Source: Chaunax sp. Z400 (lineage: Eukaryota > Chordata > Actinopteri > Lophiiformes > Chaunacidae). From it: a stretch of DNA of 64,000 nucleotides. Positions 48,058 through 60,085 of the stretch are shown here, in pieces. Within the stretch, counting starts at the first letter, position 1, and every line of letters starts with the position of its first letter. The notes beneath the pieces are model-generated. The model ran no database searches, was not told where the DNA came from, and saw only the letters and a list, made by a program, of their open reading frames with translations. The DNA is taken from contig CM075187.1 of the NCBI GenBank assembly GCA_037577475.1, forward strand, positions 25,739,810 through 25,803,809. Direction: 5' to 3'. A program made the position numbers and the translations under genes.

Positions 48058-48489
48058 CATGTGAAGGCCACACCATGAAAATGTAATCAAAATCAAACAA
48101 AAATTGTCACAAGACATTTTTGCATTTGCCCGCAGGTGGTGCTTTGACTGTTGCTCAATATTGTTGAGTAGATGTCTTCAGGGTGGATCTTTAAACATGT
48201 CTACTAAATTACATACATGTAGGTTAAATACAGACTCTGGGATGCTTATTTTAAGTTTTACAGGGGGTGCTGTGGAGCCAAGTTGGCACAACCGACCCTG
48301 TAAACCAAATGAGATTGTAAGTAGTACGACCTTTGACGAGTGTGTCAATTTTGGTGAGCATCTGAGCTTCCCTGGCCTCTCAACACCGAGTTCCTGTTTG
48401 ATAGCGAACATCAAACGTCGCGAAGCCGCCATTAGACCCAAACTCACAATATTCACAATAATGACTCATCAAGGCCTTATGGCTTTACT
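48058..48489 (+). repeat. element E, internal segment, second copy
   Basis: Nearly identical to about 41,711-42,130 ('gtgaaggccacaccatgaaa' onwards, including 'ggggtgctgtggagccaagt' and 'gcgaagccgccattagaccc'). It ends abruptly after 'ggctttactg', where the sequence jumps into the middle of a 197-bp unit. The 219-aa open frame across this junction is chance. Confidence 0.85.
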
Positions 48490-49338
48490 GATTGAAAATA
48501 AAGTTTTTATGATACATCAAATTTGGAAAGAATTGCATTATGTAGGTGAAAAAAGCAATATTTTGATCACTGCATGGTATTTCAAGGTAGAATTACTTGA
48601 AAAGTACAAGGTACAAATACTTCATAATAATTGTACCTGTAGTGGTACCTGTCCCCTAACAGAAAATGTAAGTGTCATTAATACACTATTGAAAATAAAG
48701 ATTTTATTGCACATCAGATCTGGAAAGAAATTCATTATTGTAGGACAAAAAGCATTATTTTGATCGATACTTGGTATTTCAAGGTAGGATGACTCGAAAA
48801 GAACAAGGTAAGGACACTTCATAATGATTGTACATATACTGCTATATATCCACTAACAAATGATATAAGTGTCATGAATGCACAATTTAAAATAAAGTTT
48901 TTATTACACATCACATTTGGAAAGAATTGCATTACTGTAGGTGAAAAAAGCAATATTTTGATGGTTGCATGGTATTTCGTGGTAGGATTACTTGAAAAGT
49001 ACAAAGTACAAGTACTTCATAATAATTGTACCTGTAGTTCTATATGTCCTCTAACAAATCATATAAGTGCCATGACTACACTATTGAAAATAAAGATTTT
49101 ATTGTACATCAAATCTGGAAAGAATTGCATTATTGTAGGAAAAAAAGCATTATTTTGATCGATACTTTGAAATTCAAGGTAGGATTACTCGGAAAGTACA
49201 AAGTAAGGATACTTCATAATAATTGTAGAAGTAGGTCTATTTATTCTCCAACCAACCATATAAGGTTCATGAAGGCACTATTGAAAATAAAGTTTTTATA
49301 ATACATCAAATGTGCAAAGAAATGCATTTTTGTTGGAA
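48490..49338 (+). repeat. 197-bp tandem repeat array, right, about 4 copies
   Basis: Landmarks at 48,642, 48,839, 49,037 and 49,235 give periods of 197-198 bp, the same family as 42,229-43,677. The array starts within a unit and runs into element E sequence at about 49,339. Confidence 0.9.
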
Positions 49339-49855
49339 AGGTTCACCTAGGCACTATTGCACAATATGCTCAACGGCCTAGTAGTATTGTATGAAAAGTA
49401 AAATAATTCATTTCCTGTTGCCAGTAGGTGGCCCTATGACTATAGCTAAAGTTTGTCATGTGGATGTCTTTAGGGCAGGACTCTTAACCAGCATGATTTG
49501 CAAAAAATGGCCACAAAAATCAAAATTGCCGACTTCCTGTTTGTTTGACGGTATTGCTCCAAGAGACTTTTTTGTGGGGCTTGTTCAGTTATATAAGTGT
49601 CCCAGTTTTGTACCTGTACGTTATACTGGAGGCAGGGGCTGCACTTTAGGGGGCGCTCGCAAGGCATTTTGCCACACTCATTTCCAGTCACCATATCACA
49701 TGTAAATTTTCACCACGACTGTTGTTTCTGCCAACTTTCATGAGTTTTTGAGTATGGGCAAGTCCCCAAAAAGGCGGTCCTTTGGGGAGAATAATAAAAA
49801 CTCCTTGCAGAACAATAGGGTCCTCGCACGCTTAGTGCTTGGGCCCTAATAATAA
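49339..49855 (+). repeat. element E, right end
   Basis: 'caacggcctagtagtattgt' and 'tttcctgttgccagtaggtg' match about 41,075-41,135. 'gccgacttcctgtttgtttg' matches about 41,470. The segment ends with 'ctccttgcagaacaataggg' and 'cttgggccctaat' and then returns to the TAATAATAATGATAATGATG microsatellite. It is therefore the right boundary of the 9.8-kb insertion. Confidence 0.75.
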
Positions 49856-50346
49856 TAATGATAATGATGATGATGTCAGAGGGTGTCAACTATGGTCCCA
49901 GCAGTAGATCGGTCCACGGTGACCTGCGGGATGAGGGAGCACAAAGACTCCGGGAAGAAGTCAAGTTAGTAACATGAGACATGAGTGTGCAAAGGAGGAG
50001 GGGGAGAAGAAAAGAGAGAAGCTCAGTGCATCACAGTAAGTCCCCCAGCAGGCTAGGCCTATAGCAGCATAGCTAAAGGCTAGCCAGAGATAGCCTTGAT
50101 TATATATAAAGTTTTAAGCCTACTCTTAAAAGTGGAGAGTGTGTCTGCCTCCTGAACCAAGACTGGAAGATGGTTCCACAGGAGAGGAGCCTGATAGCTG
50201 AAGGCTCTGGCTCCCGTTCAACTTTTGGAGACTCGAGGGATCACAAGTAGCCCTGCATCCAGGGAGCGTAATGTTCTAGATGGGTAGTAGGGTACTACAA
50301 GCTCCTGAAGGTATGATGGTGCCTGACCATTAAGGGCTTTGTACGT
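49856..50346 (-). repeat. retroposon 5' part, minus strand (middle layer resumes)
   Basis: 'catcacagtaagtcccccag', 'aggctaggcctatagcagca', 'ttttaagcctactcttaaaa', 'ggttccacaggagaggagcc' and 'accattaagggctttgtacg' are consecutive landmarks of the retroposon whose other half is 39,597-40,080. It ends at about 50,346, where the outer LINE resumes. On the minus strand this end is a 5' truncation, as expected for retroposition. Confidence 0.8.
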
Positions 50347-50515
50347 GAACCCCTCTCCTCAATCCTCACACTCAGCACCGGCTCACCACAAGGCTGCGTG
50401 TTAGTCCAATACTTTACTCACTGTACACATAAGCACCAACAGGAGTGACACTCTTGATTTTGTTGTATTTTGCATATACAATGACTATAAATGCTTTCTA
50501 TTCTATTCTATTCTA
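50347..50515 (+). pseudogene. non-LTR retrotransposon, 3' part (outer layer resumes)
   Basis: It continues the frame lost at 39,596 with SILTLSTGSPQGCVLV, then skips (deletion) to a 3' end of 'gttgtattttgcatatacaa', 'tgactataaatgctttc' and a (TTCTA)n tail ending at about 50,515. The flanks of the inner insertion share a CC(A)CCTCTC-like sequence (about 39,587-39,597 and 50,347-50,356), a probable target-site duplication. Confidence 0.75.
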
Positions 50516-51897
50516 TTAGCCTGAGCCTGAAGCAATAGCAGATGCTGCTTATGATTGGGTGGTGCTGCTAGGCCGTGTCGAATAAAAAAAAAAAAAAACA
50601 TTTCATTAGAAATAATTTCTGAGTTTTAGGCCTATGGAGATGTTTTGGAAAATGCAGGATATTATGCAGGATATTTTTGTCTTTTTCTTATCAGGGGAGA
50701 CAGTTTTGTCACTGATTATAGAATATATTAACACTTTGAGTGATGAAGGATTTTCATTTAATACTGCCTGCCAGTATGAATGACCTGTGGTTAATCGTAG
50801 TCAGAGGTAGAGGTGTCTCACTAAATATATTCTGCAAGTATTCTAATTCACTCTTGTGGAGCTCTTTACAATACATTTATCAATAGAATATTCCTGAATG
50901 GGTCGGCTCCGTGTGTCCTGACCTATGAAGATAATTTATTTTACTTAAGATATGCAGACAACAGCGTGCCATCAGGAAGCCAGACTCCTTAATTCACTCT
51001 TCTAAAATCTGTATAATAGAATGTAAATGGAAAAAGGTCCCAAATTGGTTTCTGCATGAGAGGACATGTAGGAAAAAAGCCAAAGCTGACTTCTTAGGGG
51101 TCATTAAAATTTTCTTAACACACCAAGATATTGAATGTACTTTTTAAAAAGAGCCCTCAATCAAAAGACAAACTGAAGAATGTAAGATTTAGCCTGGGAA
51201 AGCATATTTTTGTTAATTGATTTCACTAAACACTTTCTTTCAGTTCTTTGGAATAAAAACATCTTTAATTTGGGATGGTTGAGGACCAAGCTTTGTTGTT
51301 TGGATGCACTTGAATCTGATTTCACATCGTCAGCCTCCTGACTACCCAAATTACACCTCATGTGTGCATATAGTTTCCAGAGACTGAATCAGATCATCTC
51401 TAATGTTCTTCCTGAGCAAGATAAGAGTGATGAAGTTGGAATCTGCAGGGGAAAACATCTGAGCAAAGAGAATTTAAGGGGTGGGGAGTGGATAGGGGGT
51501 AGTGCGGTTTTGTTCCTGTCTCTGAAAGGAGAGGACACTGGCTAAGGTGCATATGGGATCTTTTTTCCTTTCTCCTGCTCTTATACCCACACCTGTGAGA
51601 GCACCCCAGCCAGCTTGATACATGATCAAATGGGGAAAAAAGCAATGACAAAATGTATGGATCTGGGTCAGAACTCAACTGGTGCAAGTCCCCTACGTAT
51701 TCCTACTATGCATTGAAAACATGCGTTCTCACTTTTCCAGTACTCAGAATTAGAGAGTTATTTAAGTAGCTTTCTAAAGCATTGTGTGCCAGTAGCAGAG
51801 TTTACAATCCAGGCTCTTCATACTCAATGCAGATGTCTGATGTATGTAGAGTGCTACATTATCATCTAGATTAACTTTAAGTCATATATCAACAACC
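50516..51897. other. intergenic, no supported feature
   Basis: AT-rich sequence with a poly(A) tract at about 50,584-50,598. I see nothing I can name; the overlapping ORFs near 51,360-51,690 have no domain. Confidence 0.45.
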
Positions 51898-52110
51898 TTG
51901 ACTGCGAACTTCCACTTTTATGCTGATGATACCATGATATACTGCGCTTCATCAACACAGCCACAGTTAGCTTTTAATATTGTACATTCTACCTTGTGTG
52001 ATTTACAATTTGTTTTAAATGCTGACAAAACAAAACCCATGTTTTCAAATCCCAAATCAAAGTCTCTGGAACTTCCAGAAGACATAAGACACATGTCAAT
52101 ATTTTATGAC
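51898..52110 (+). pseudogene. LINE reverse transcriptase fragment with YADD motif
   Basis: The frame reads NFHFYADDTMIYCASSTQPQ, then FNIVHSTLCDLQFVLNADKT and KPMFSNPKSK. Y-A-D-D at 51,919-51,930 is the catalytic box, and LNADKTK is the following conserved block. About 70 residues remain. It is cut on the right by the repeat that starts at about 52,140. Confidence 0.75.
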
Positions 52111-52139
52111 ACTGAAAATTTATATGATTGCTTGTTATG

Positions 52140-52682
52140 TTTCAGCAAAGGTGTTGAGGACCCAAAATGCAGACATCAGGCAGAACCAAGGAGGATGCAG
52201 TTCAGTAGTTTAATAATAATCAAAATCCAAATAAGGCGGCAAATGGATTCCAAGCGAAGAGCGAAAAGACAGAGCCGAAGTCCATAAAACAAGAAAAGGA
52301 TCCAAAAATGTCCAATACTAAATTATACAATAAATTCAACAGAACACAGCAAAATCATAAGCAAAGGTAGAATTCAAAGACACTTACAAGAACTAACAGA
52401 AACACAGGAGAGCGCAGAAATATATGGAGAAAACCCACATATCCATGACATGATGAACTGACAACTTAAAGTGGAACACACACAGACTAAACATAGAGAC
52501 AAGATCAGATTGGGAACAGGTGGCACAGGGAGGAGACAATCTGGGACAGGTGCAAACAATGAACAATCACAATGGAGGTGAAAGCCAAAGACAGGAAGTG
52601 TATAGGGGACACAACATGGGAAACTAAACTATCAAAATAAAACAGGAAATAACAAATTAAGCACAGAATCATTACATTACTT
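52140..52682 (-). repeat. interspersed repeat, same family as 18.4 kb, reversed
   Basis: 'gtgttgaggacccaaaatgc' at the start and 'aaaataaaacaggaaataac' followed by 'cacagaatcattacat' at the end are reverse complements of the 3' and 5' landmarks at 18,420-19,205. The interior is rich in AAACAGGAA and ACAGGTG blocks. It is non-coding and interrupts or follows the LINE fragment. Confidence 0.6.
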
Positions 52683-52689
52683 CTATATT

Positions 52690-55600
52690 GGCTCAAAGAT
52701 GTTTAATAGAATTGAAATCATCCCATGTAAAAGCATTTTGCTTAATCACAGAGTAATTCACTATATTGTGATAAATGATTTCTCTCACGTGCTGCTATCA
52801 ACTGACCAGTCATTTTTCAGTTTCATAAGGATCAATATTGCTAACGAAGTCAATTTTTGCAAGATACCTAACCTTTATGATTGGATCTAATTTATCCACA
52901 TAATGCACTTTCTCACTTTTGCTTTTGTGCGGCTCTACTGTGTGCTTATACGATAAAACTTGACCAAATACTATAGGGCAACATGTGTTTCATGTGATTC
53001 ATACCGCAGTAATGGTTACAGGGAGTAAACATCACAGGATTGATAGTATTACCTAAACCTCCTCATATATGTTATGGTTGCTAGCTCAAGGTAGCTACAA
53101 ATTATAGCATGAAGTCATTATATATTATGTTGTATTTTGGACCATTTCTAAAAAATTGCAAAGTTCCATACAGTAATGCAACTTTTATTTGTATGCATGT
53201 ATGCCTCTCATCTTCTATGACACTATAAAAAAAATTCATTTTTTAATCCCTCTGATTGGTAGATTCATTACTCTGGTCCTTATGCAGTCCTCTCCGGATA
53301 AGGAATATTTAACACTTACTCCCTCAAACCATTTACGCCTCTTCCTGGAGGAAACAAAATTCTCTCTCTGCATGCAAAGTGGATGAAAGTTATCAGAGAA
53401 AGTGATGAATATTAATCAATTTTTAATGGCACATTAATAAAATATTTTTCCTCATAATTTACTGAGGCTGAAACGCAGTCTCCTTCAACTTCCCTGGATC
53501 CGACTGCAAGCTCTGCTCTCATTACCGGAGCGTATTTTACATATATGACACTTACATATATGACACTATATTACACATATGACACTTGGGGAAAGTGGGG
53601 GAATGCTGCATGGCACTCCATGCATCATACATGCACAGAAGCATGAATATATATATTTACATGTGTTCAGATGTGTAAAAGGACACATTAATGCATGGAT
53701 ACACAGAGCAGAGCCTTACTCAGGAAAGTTAAGTCACTTCCCCAAAGATAATACGCGAGGAAAAAAAAGTATGTAGTTTCACATGTTTAATTAGCGGATG
53801 CTTGCAGCATCATCACCTGCATTATTACCCACAGCTCTACAGGTGAGCCTTAACAAGTGGTGCTGATGACTCCTTTTAAAATAAATTATATTTGTTTGTC
53901 TGAATGTACTGGAAAAAAGATCAGTGTCTGCATGGTCTTTATGATTTTTTTTTCTGCACCCTTATTTCAAATGAGCACAACAGTTTTGCACATAAGGTCC
54001 CTTTTGATACATACAGCTTAATTTATTTTCATTAATATACAGCTCAAGAAAAAGTTTGTATCATGTTCTCTTTGGCTCTGGGGGAGATATTTAAATTTAA
54101 TTGACCCAAGTTAAATTTACAGCTCCAGAACACCAACTAAAAGACCTAGTGGTTAGATGTTTTTTTATGTATTCTAATAACAGCTGCAGAGGGTAAGAAA
54201 TCAGGAGAGTGAATGAAGTAAATTTGAATGTATGTGATAATTAGTTTGTTTGAAAGTCTTTGGTGTCAGAAAGTCTTTGCGCTTAGACTCTTCAGGGGAT
54301 TGACATCGAAGGTCATCTGCCCTGAGCAGCAGCAGCAAGATAAATCCCCCCATGGAGTCCAGAAATTGGTGGTGGTGGCTGATGACTCTGCTGAGGCTGA
54401 TGAAATGATGACTTTGGTGAATCTGTGAAGACTGGGTGGTGATGGGGAGGTGGAGGGCATTCATAATATATATCAAAACGTAGAACAATGATAGTCTCAC
54501 TTTTTTAGGTTTACTGCTTTGATTCCTTTGGCCTGTATCAGAGTATAGGTTTCAGTTTGTTGTGTTTGTGATCTGGATAAAGATATGATTTTTCTCATTA
54601 TACCTGGAATATTACCTATACTGGAATGTCTTTTTCTGTATTTACAGTGTTTTATATGGAGCGTTGTGTTGTGTGTATTTGCAGCCCATTGTGTTTCTGG
54701 TTGTGCTCTCTAACAAAAACCACAGCAATAAAGATTTGCATTGAGAATAGTTTACTGCATAATATGGATAGAGGAAAGCTAAGATGGCTTAGAAGGGAAG
54801 GATTAGAGATCCTGATTGAAGGATGTCAGATGGAGGGATGAGCCCAAAAGAAGAGATATCAAGGTTGAGGATGGATGAATGGACGGATGCCATGTTTGGA
54901 CTGGTGTCAACTGAAAGTGGGAGGAAGCTGGGAGATTTTACACTCTGAACTGGGGAGAGAAAAGAGAAAGTGGCTTTGATGGTAGTGGAAGGAAATGGAT
55001 CAGGTGAGCTTAAATAGTGCAGATAGAGAGCATTTCCTAAATATTGTACATATTTGTATGTTGTCAAATATAAGATTTTTCTTTATTTGATTGTGTTTTG
55101 CCTACTTACAGGAAATTGAGTTCTCTCAGCCACCGTAGAAAAAGCAGAAGTTTGAATAGTAAATTAGATGACGACTGCATTTCATTTGGCTGCTTTATTT
55201 TTAAGGGACTTAAAACTTTCTCATGCTGGTTCACTGTCACAGATGTCATGTTCCAATTATCATTAATGTCATTATGTAGACATGATATGGTATATAAAAT
55301 ATGTTTATATGAGCATATAAGATTTAGTTAAGTCCTGCTAAACCAATAAAAAATAGTGGATGGTTGAAGGATGAGAGAAAATGTATAAAGATGGCGGAAA
55401 ACATGCAGCATTTGTTGCACGTCATTGCAATAAACGAAGCACACAGTGAGGAGAATAAATTAGCTGGCTGTTCTAGCGACTTTGCTCTTGCATGACTGGA
55501 CTCACAGATTATGTCTGGAGGATAATCAAGCTTGTCAAGGTGTTATCTGTACATCCATCACTCCACTGGTCCTGTCACATGCCACCAATGCCAGCAAATC

Positions 55601-56317
55601 TTGTAAATAGGCCTACAGTAAGTGTAATTTCATTCAACATAGAGTCTTGAGTTTTATTTTCCAGCTGTATTTGGTGCTGACACTCATTAACGTTGTGTCA
55701 GACCATTTCCTTGTTAATAAATTACAGAGCACTGAAGCCTTCAGTGTTTCCATAGAAACCAGTGGGAAATTAAAGTTCCGGTTTTAAACACAGTATAATG
55801 ATCATATTAATTCAATTTATATTAATATTTGGTTTTTTGTGCAGTGCTCACTCTCTGTGTCATCAGTCTATAATTTGAACTTAAATTGTTTATAGTGAGG
55901 CAAAGAAAAAGTTTGTTACTTTGTGGCCCAGCAGCTTCTATTTGCAGCTATATCATATCGACCTGATGCCTTAAATATTGTGTTTGTGCCTTTGATTTTA
56001 AGCAGGGCAACTGTTAAAAATGTATTTAAAAATTGAAGAAAAAATCGATCGGCTCTGAGATGGGAGGCGGCTCCTGAGGCTCCATAAAGCTGCTCGAGAA
56101 TGACACATCACTAGATCATACATATATAGGACTATCACAAAAGGGGGAGGCAGAGTGAGTGACGCCTTACTGTAGAGACGAGAGGTAAAGAGCACACAAA
56201 CACAAAATGATTGAAAGAAAACAAAGTAGCATTTGGATGCATTTTAATAACATAGATAACACGAAGGCTGAATGCAGAATCTGTTACATAAAAATATCCT
56301 ATGAACAGGGTTTACTC
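52690..56317. other. intergenic, mostly featureless
   Basis: I find no exon chain. A short tandem repeat of a 14-19 bp unit (TTACATATATGACAC and variants) lies at about 53,538-53,588. The reverse and forward ORFs near 54,200-54,500 overlap each other in a region without domain similarity and are not supported. Confidence 0.45.
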
Positions 56318-56901
56318 TTAACCCTTGTGTTCGAAAGCTTAACCCTTGTGTTCGAAAGCTGTTTCTGTCCCGTGTGTTCGCGGGTCAATTTTGACCCATG
56401 ATTTAACTCAGTCTAAAACACTCAAAAACAATGACTATCATCCAATATTGTTTTTAATACTTCATAACTAACTTATTATGCATTCATAACCATACAATCC
56501 TGTTGTAATTTTATTTTATGGCCCCAAGACACATTACACCACATATTTTTAAATTAAAAATGGGATTAAATTCACTCATTATATTCCCTATAGTGAAGAG
56601 AGTGGATAATTATGTTATCTGACTATAATAGACTAATATTAGAATACAATTTCTACAAAAAAGTTTTTAGAACTTTATGTTATTAACTATAGTAACCTCT
56701 GTGGTGTTACGGGTCAAAATTGACCCATATAGATTTATGTTAGAAAAAAGGTAAAAAATAAAATAAAAAAAACAAGCTACACTGTACTGCGAGAAAATAA
56801 TTGTTCCCGTGGAGGAAGGGGGGTGGAGGTGGGGTGTCTAGAGTCAAATATGAATCTTGATTGAGCCTTGATTGAGACTTATGATGAAAGCAAGGGGTAT
56901 T

Positions 56902-56940
<39 letters not shown>

Positions 56941-57433
56941 CGTGCATGCGTGCATACATGCGTGTGTGTGCGTGCATGCGTGCATACATGCGTGTGTGTG
57001 CGTGCATGTGTGTGTGTTAAGGTTCAAGTTGAATTTCAGTGTCAGTGTCCATATTCTGTGAGAAAGGATGAGTTCCCGTGGGGGGAGGGGTGCCAGAGGG
57101 ATTGGGAGTACAAGTGCATACTGCGAGAAAATAATTGTTCCTGTGGAGGAAGGGGGTGGGGGTGGGGTTGAGCCAAATTTGACCCAGAGTTACCCACAAC
57201 ATTTCAATGCACTGCTGGGTCTTCCCAGACCCGAACACCAAATGATACACTTTTTTTTAGAGAGACCTTCAGAATTGGCTTAAATGGTCAAAATCAGTTT
57301 TGTAGTGTTTATATAGCTGTTGTGGAGGATATCATGAAGCCTTGTTCCAATAAAAAAAAAACTAGATGGTAGTTATTATATAATTGTAACTTGAAACGGG
57401 TCACGGCAGACCCGAACACAACATAAGGGTTAA
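56318..57433. mobile_element. piggyBac-like non-autonomous element
   Basis: The left end TTAACCCTTGTGTTCG and the right end (reverse complement TTAACCCTTATGTTGTGTTC) are inverted repeats flanked by TTAA at 56,339-56,342 and 57,430-57,433, the piggyBac target. Subterminal 'gggtcaattttgaccca' blocks are typical of this fish family. The left 21 bases (56,318-56,338) are duplicated exactly at 56,339-56,359. No transposase is encoded. The interior carries a TG-rich minisatellite and a repeated 55-bp block at about 56,785 and 57,119. Confidence 0.75.
56908..57018 (+). repeat. TG-rich minisatellite
   Basis: A (TG)n run is followed by two copies of an approximately 36-bp unit made of GCGTGCATGCGTGCATACAT and (TG)n. 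It lies inside the piggyBac-like element. The HTHACMHAC-type and VCVCVC-type ORFs here are translations of this repeat. Confidence 0.9.
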
Positions 57434-60085
57434 CCTCTATAGGGACATTAGAACATGGAATTAATCGAATTTACAGCATTCAGTTTAAATTAAACATGCA
57501 ATACATATGCATAATAGGCTAGTGTTTGATCTTTTATATTAATATTTCAATACCAACATAATGTATGCCTAAAAAAATGATATTTCAGAATCAAGGTTTA
57601 GCGTAATGACATTGAATAAATTAAGTGATATACATGCACAGAAACCAATCATCGGTCAAAATAGTGCTAAATTGTACCCCACCTCCAGCCCAAAGTCAGC
57701 TGGGATAGGCTCCAGCCCCTCCGTGACCCTACACAGGATAAGCAGTTACAGAAAATGAATGAATGAAAAAAAAGACGCTCATAACCTGTAGTTTATGCAC
57801 ACCTGAGGGTTAGAAAGGCTAAGATGCAGTGAACAAAGATGGACGATTTAACATGACACAGCTCTAATACGATTTGTGGCTGATATTTATATCTTGCATG
57901 CCTATATATAAACGGTAGTGAGCTTGCTAAACGAATATTATCATTGGAATTTTTATAATTGACAAGGTTTTATAAATTTTGTTTGCAAGAGCTTTCTGCC
58001 CTCCTATTCCTCCATTTATTTCCCCACACTGATTTATGAGTTTAAATATTGTTTGGATTATAACTAATCTTAGTAATAGACTGTGCAAATAAAAAATAAT
58101 ATAATGAAAATATTACAGCTGAAAAAGGAAAAGTGCTCCAGTGCCTTTTAAATATTGTATGAAGCCTCTTTAATTATTTGTACGTGTACTTCATTTACAA
58201 TCATATGATACTTCATGAGAGACATGAGACATGAAAAATGGATGTGCACATTAGTCACATTAGGACAAACAAGCTTAATGCAAAGAGTCATTGCATCACT
58301 GGTGCTGTCTTCACTATGAGGTTTGTAGTGTGAACTCTAAAGCCTATTTTAAGAACAACTGTAGCTAAATAAATATAGTTTAATGTCCTTCATTCATGGT
58401 TAGCTGTGCTGTTTCTTTCACACAGACCTGTTCAGTTCAGTTTGTAATGACCCCGTTTTTCACTTGTTTTTCTTTTATAGACCCTCTTGTGAGTCTGCAG
58501 TCATTTAGAATTGAATTATCAAACTAAACAGAGAACAAAGAACAAAGAGACAAATGTGAGGGTCCACTTTGTGATCATTTCCCACAATTCGCAGCCTTCA
58601 ACTTGGCTAGAGAAAAACACCACGTCTACTACGATCTACTACCCACACGTACACATATAAGTGTACGTGTGTCACATGTGAAGTGCTACGTATGCTTTCC
58701 ACGAAAGATACAAAAGCCTCAGATCTCAGCTCGCTTGCTGTCGCTTGAATGGCTGGCTAGCCGATATCAGTCGTCACCCCCTCACAGTGTTTTCTGAACC
58801 CTATCAGGTTGTGTTCATCAGCTGAAGTGAGACGGAACCAGTCAGGAGAGAGAGTTTCTGTCCCGCTGTCAATCTAGGATGCTGCAGCAGCATCAGCCAG
58901 TGGCTGTACAGAAGCTTACCTGTCCTGTATTGAGTGTCACAATAGACAGGCAGCCTGTGCTGGTGGTCAACTGTGACCGCTCCAGTTACAGCTGGTCTCA
59001 CTGAATCATATCCACTTCATTTCATCTTGTCTATTAAACTGTCCTCCATCGTCACCTCCGAGGAGTGCTGTTCCCAAAGAGACACAGGACTTTATGCTTT
59101 GCTGTTTCTTGATCTAAGAGATAGGAAAATATGAAATATTTATATTGAGAATTGTTTTTCATGTAATTAAAAACAGAAGAACTCAAAGAGGATTTAAAAC
59201 TAATCTATAAAAGTGTATTTTTATTAGGGCTGTCAATATTAACACATTATGTGTAATGTGGAAAAATACTGTGCGTTATATTTTTAATGCAAATTAATGA
59301 AATCACCAAGTTTGACCCCAATTTCCTCTCAGGAACATGAACTGTAGGCAAATTCCAAAACAACCTATCTATGTGAATATCATAGTAGGTATATATATAG
59401 AAGTGTAAGAAAAAGTAAGTAAAGTAAATAAAATTGCATTTATTTATTATTTAAATGACAACATACACACAGTTGATACAGGGGACACTGTTTTCCATTG
59501 GACTAGGTTTACAGACATACAACTTTATTTTATATGTCCTAATAGAAAGCATGTTTTCCTAAGCGTGTATTTCCTAAGTGCCTCCCCCATTTTGCACCAA
59601 ATAACCATTATAAATAATAATCAGTCCCAGCTTTAAATTAATTTCATATTAATGACGCTAATTCAGCATTAAAATGTGTGTATTTAGCAAAGTAAAATGA
59701 TCATATTGGCACTCCAACTTAAATCTAAATGGAAACCAAGAGCACTTCCACCAACCAACAGATTATTATAGTAGTGGAAAGTCAATGGTAACCTGCTGAA
59801 TCATTTACTATTCTTCAACAGTAATATCTGCAGGGGAAGGTGACTTTATGAAACAACGTCTCTGCAGGGAAATCACTGGCTACCTATTTGAAGGAAACAC
59901 AAAGAAACTGCTGCTTTGTAAACTAGTTGACTTGAAGTCTGCATTACTTCAGATCACATGAATGATATTTGTTGTCTGTGTAAATGTATTTTGGTCATTT
60001 AAAGGTTTTCTCAAAAGTATGAAGCCTGAAGATGCAGATTTATTTGGGTAAATTAAATCTCCTATTATTTAAAATGTAAGATTTA
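57434..60085. other. intergenic, AT-rich
   Basis: It contains the SINE tail at 57,688-57,766 and a weak AGGGCTGTCAAT-type hAT end near 59,227-59,300. Otherwise I see nothing I can support. Confidence 0.45.
57688..57766 (+). repeat. SINE 3' tail fragment
   Basis: 'aaagtcagctgggataggct', 'ccagcccctccgtgacccta' and 'ggataagcagttacagaaaa', with a GAATGAATG end. Same family as 11,501-11,797. Confidence 0.75.

Noticed and set aside
48104..48763. 219-aa plus-strand ORF
   Set aside because: It crosses from element E into the 197-bp array. The parallel frame in the left copy (41,889-42,149) ends after 86 residues, so the frame is not conserved.
43071..49301. Several 66-94 aa ORFs in the 197-bp arrays (ENKDFIAHQIWKEMHYCRKK type)
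   Set aside because: They are chance translations of a tandem repeat that differ in length from unit to unit.
56740..57171. ORFs of HTHACMHAC and VCVCVC type on both strands
   Set aside because: They are translations of the TG-rich minisatellite.
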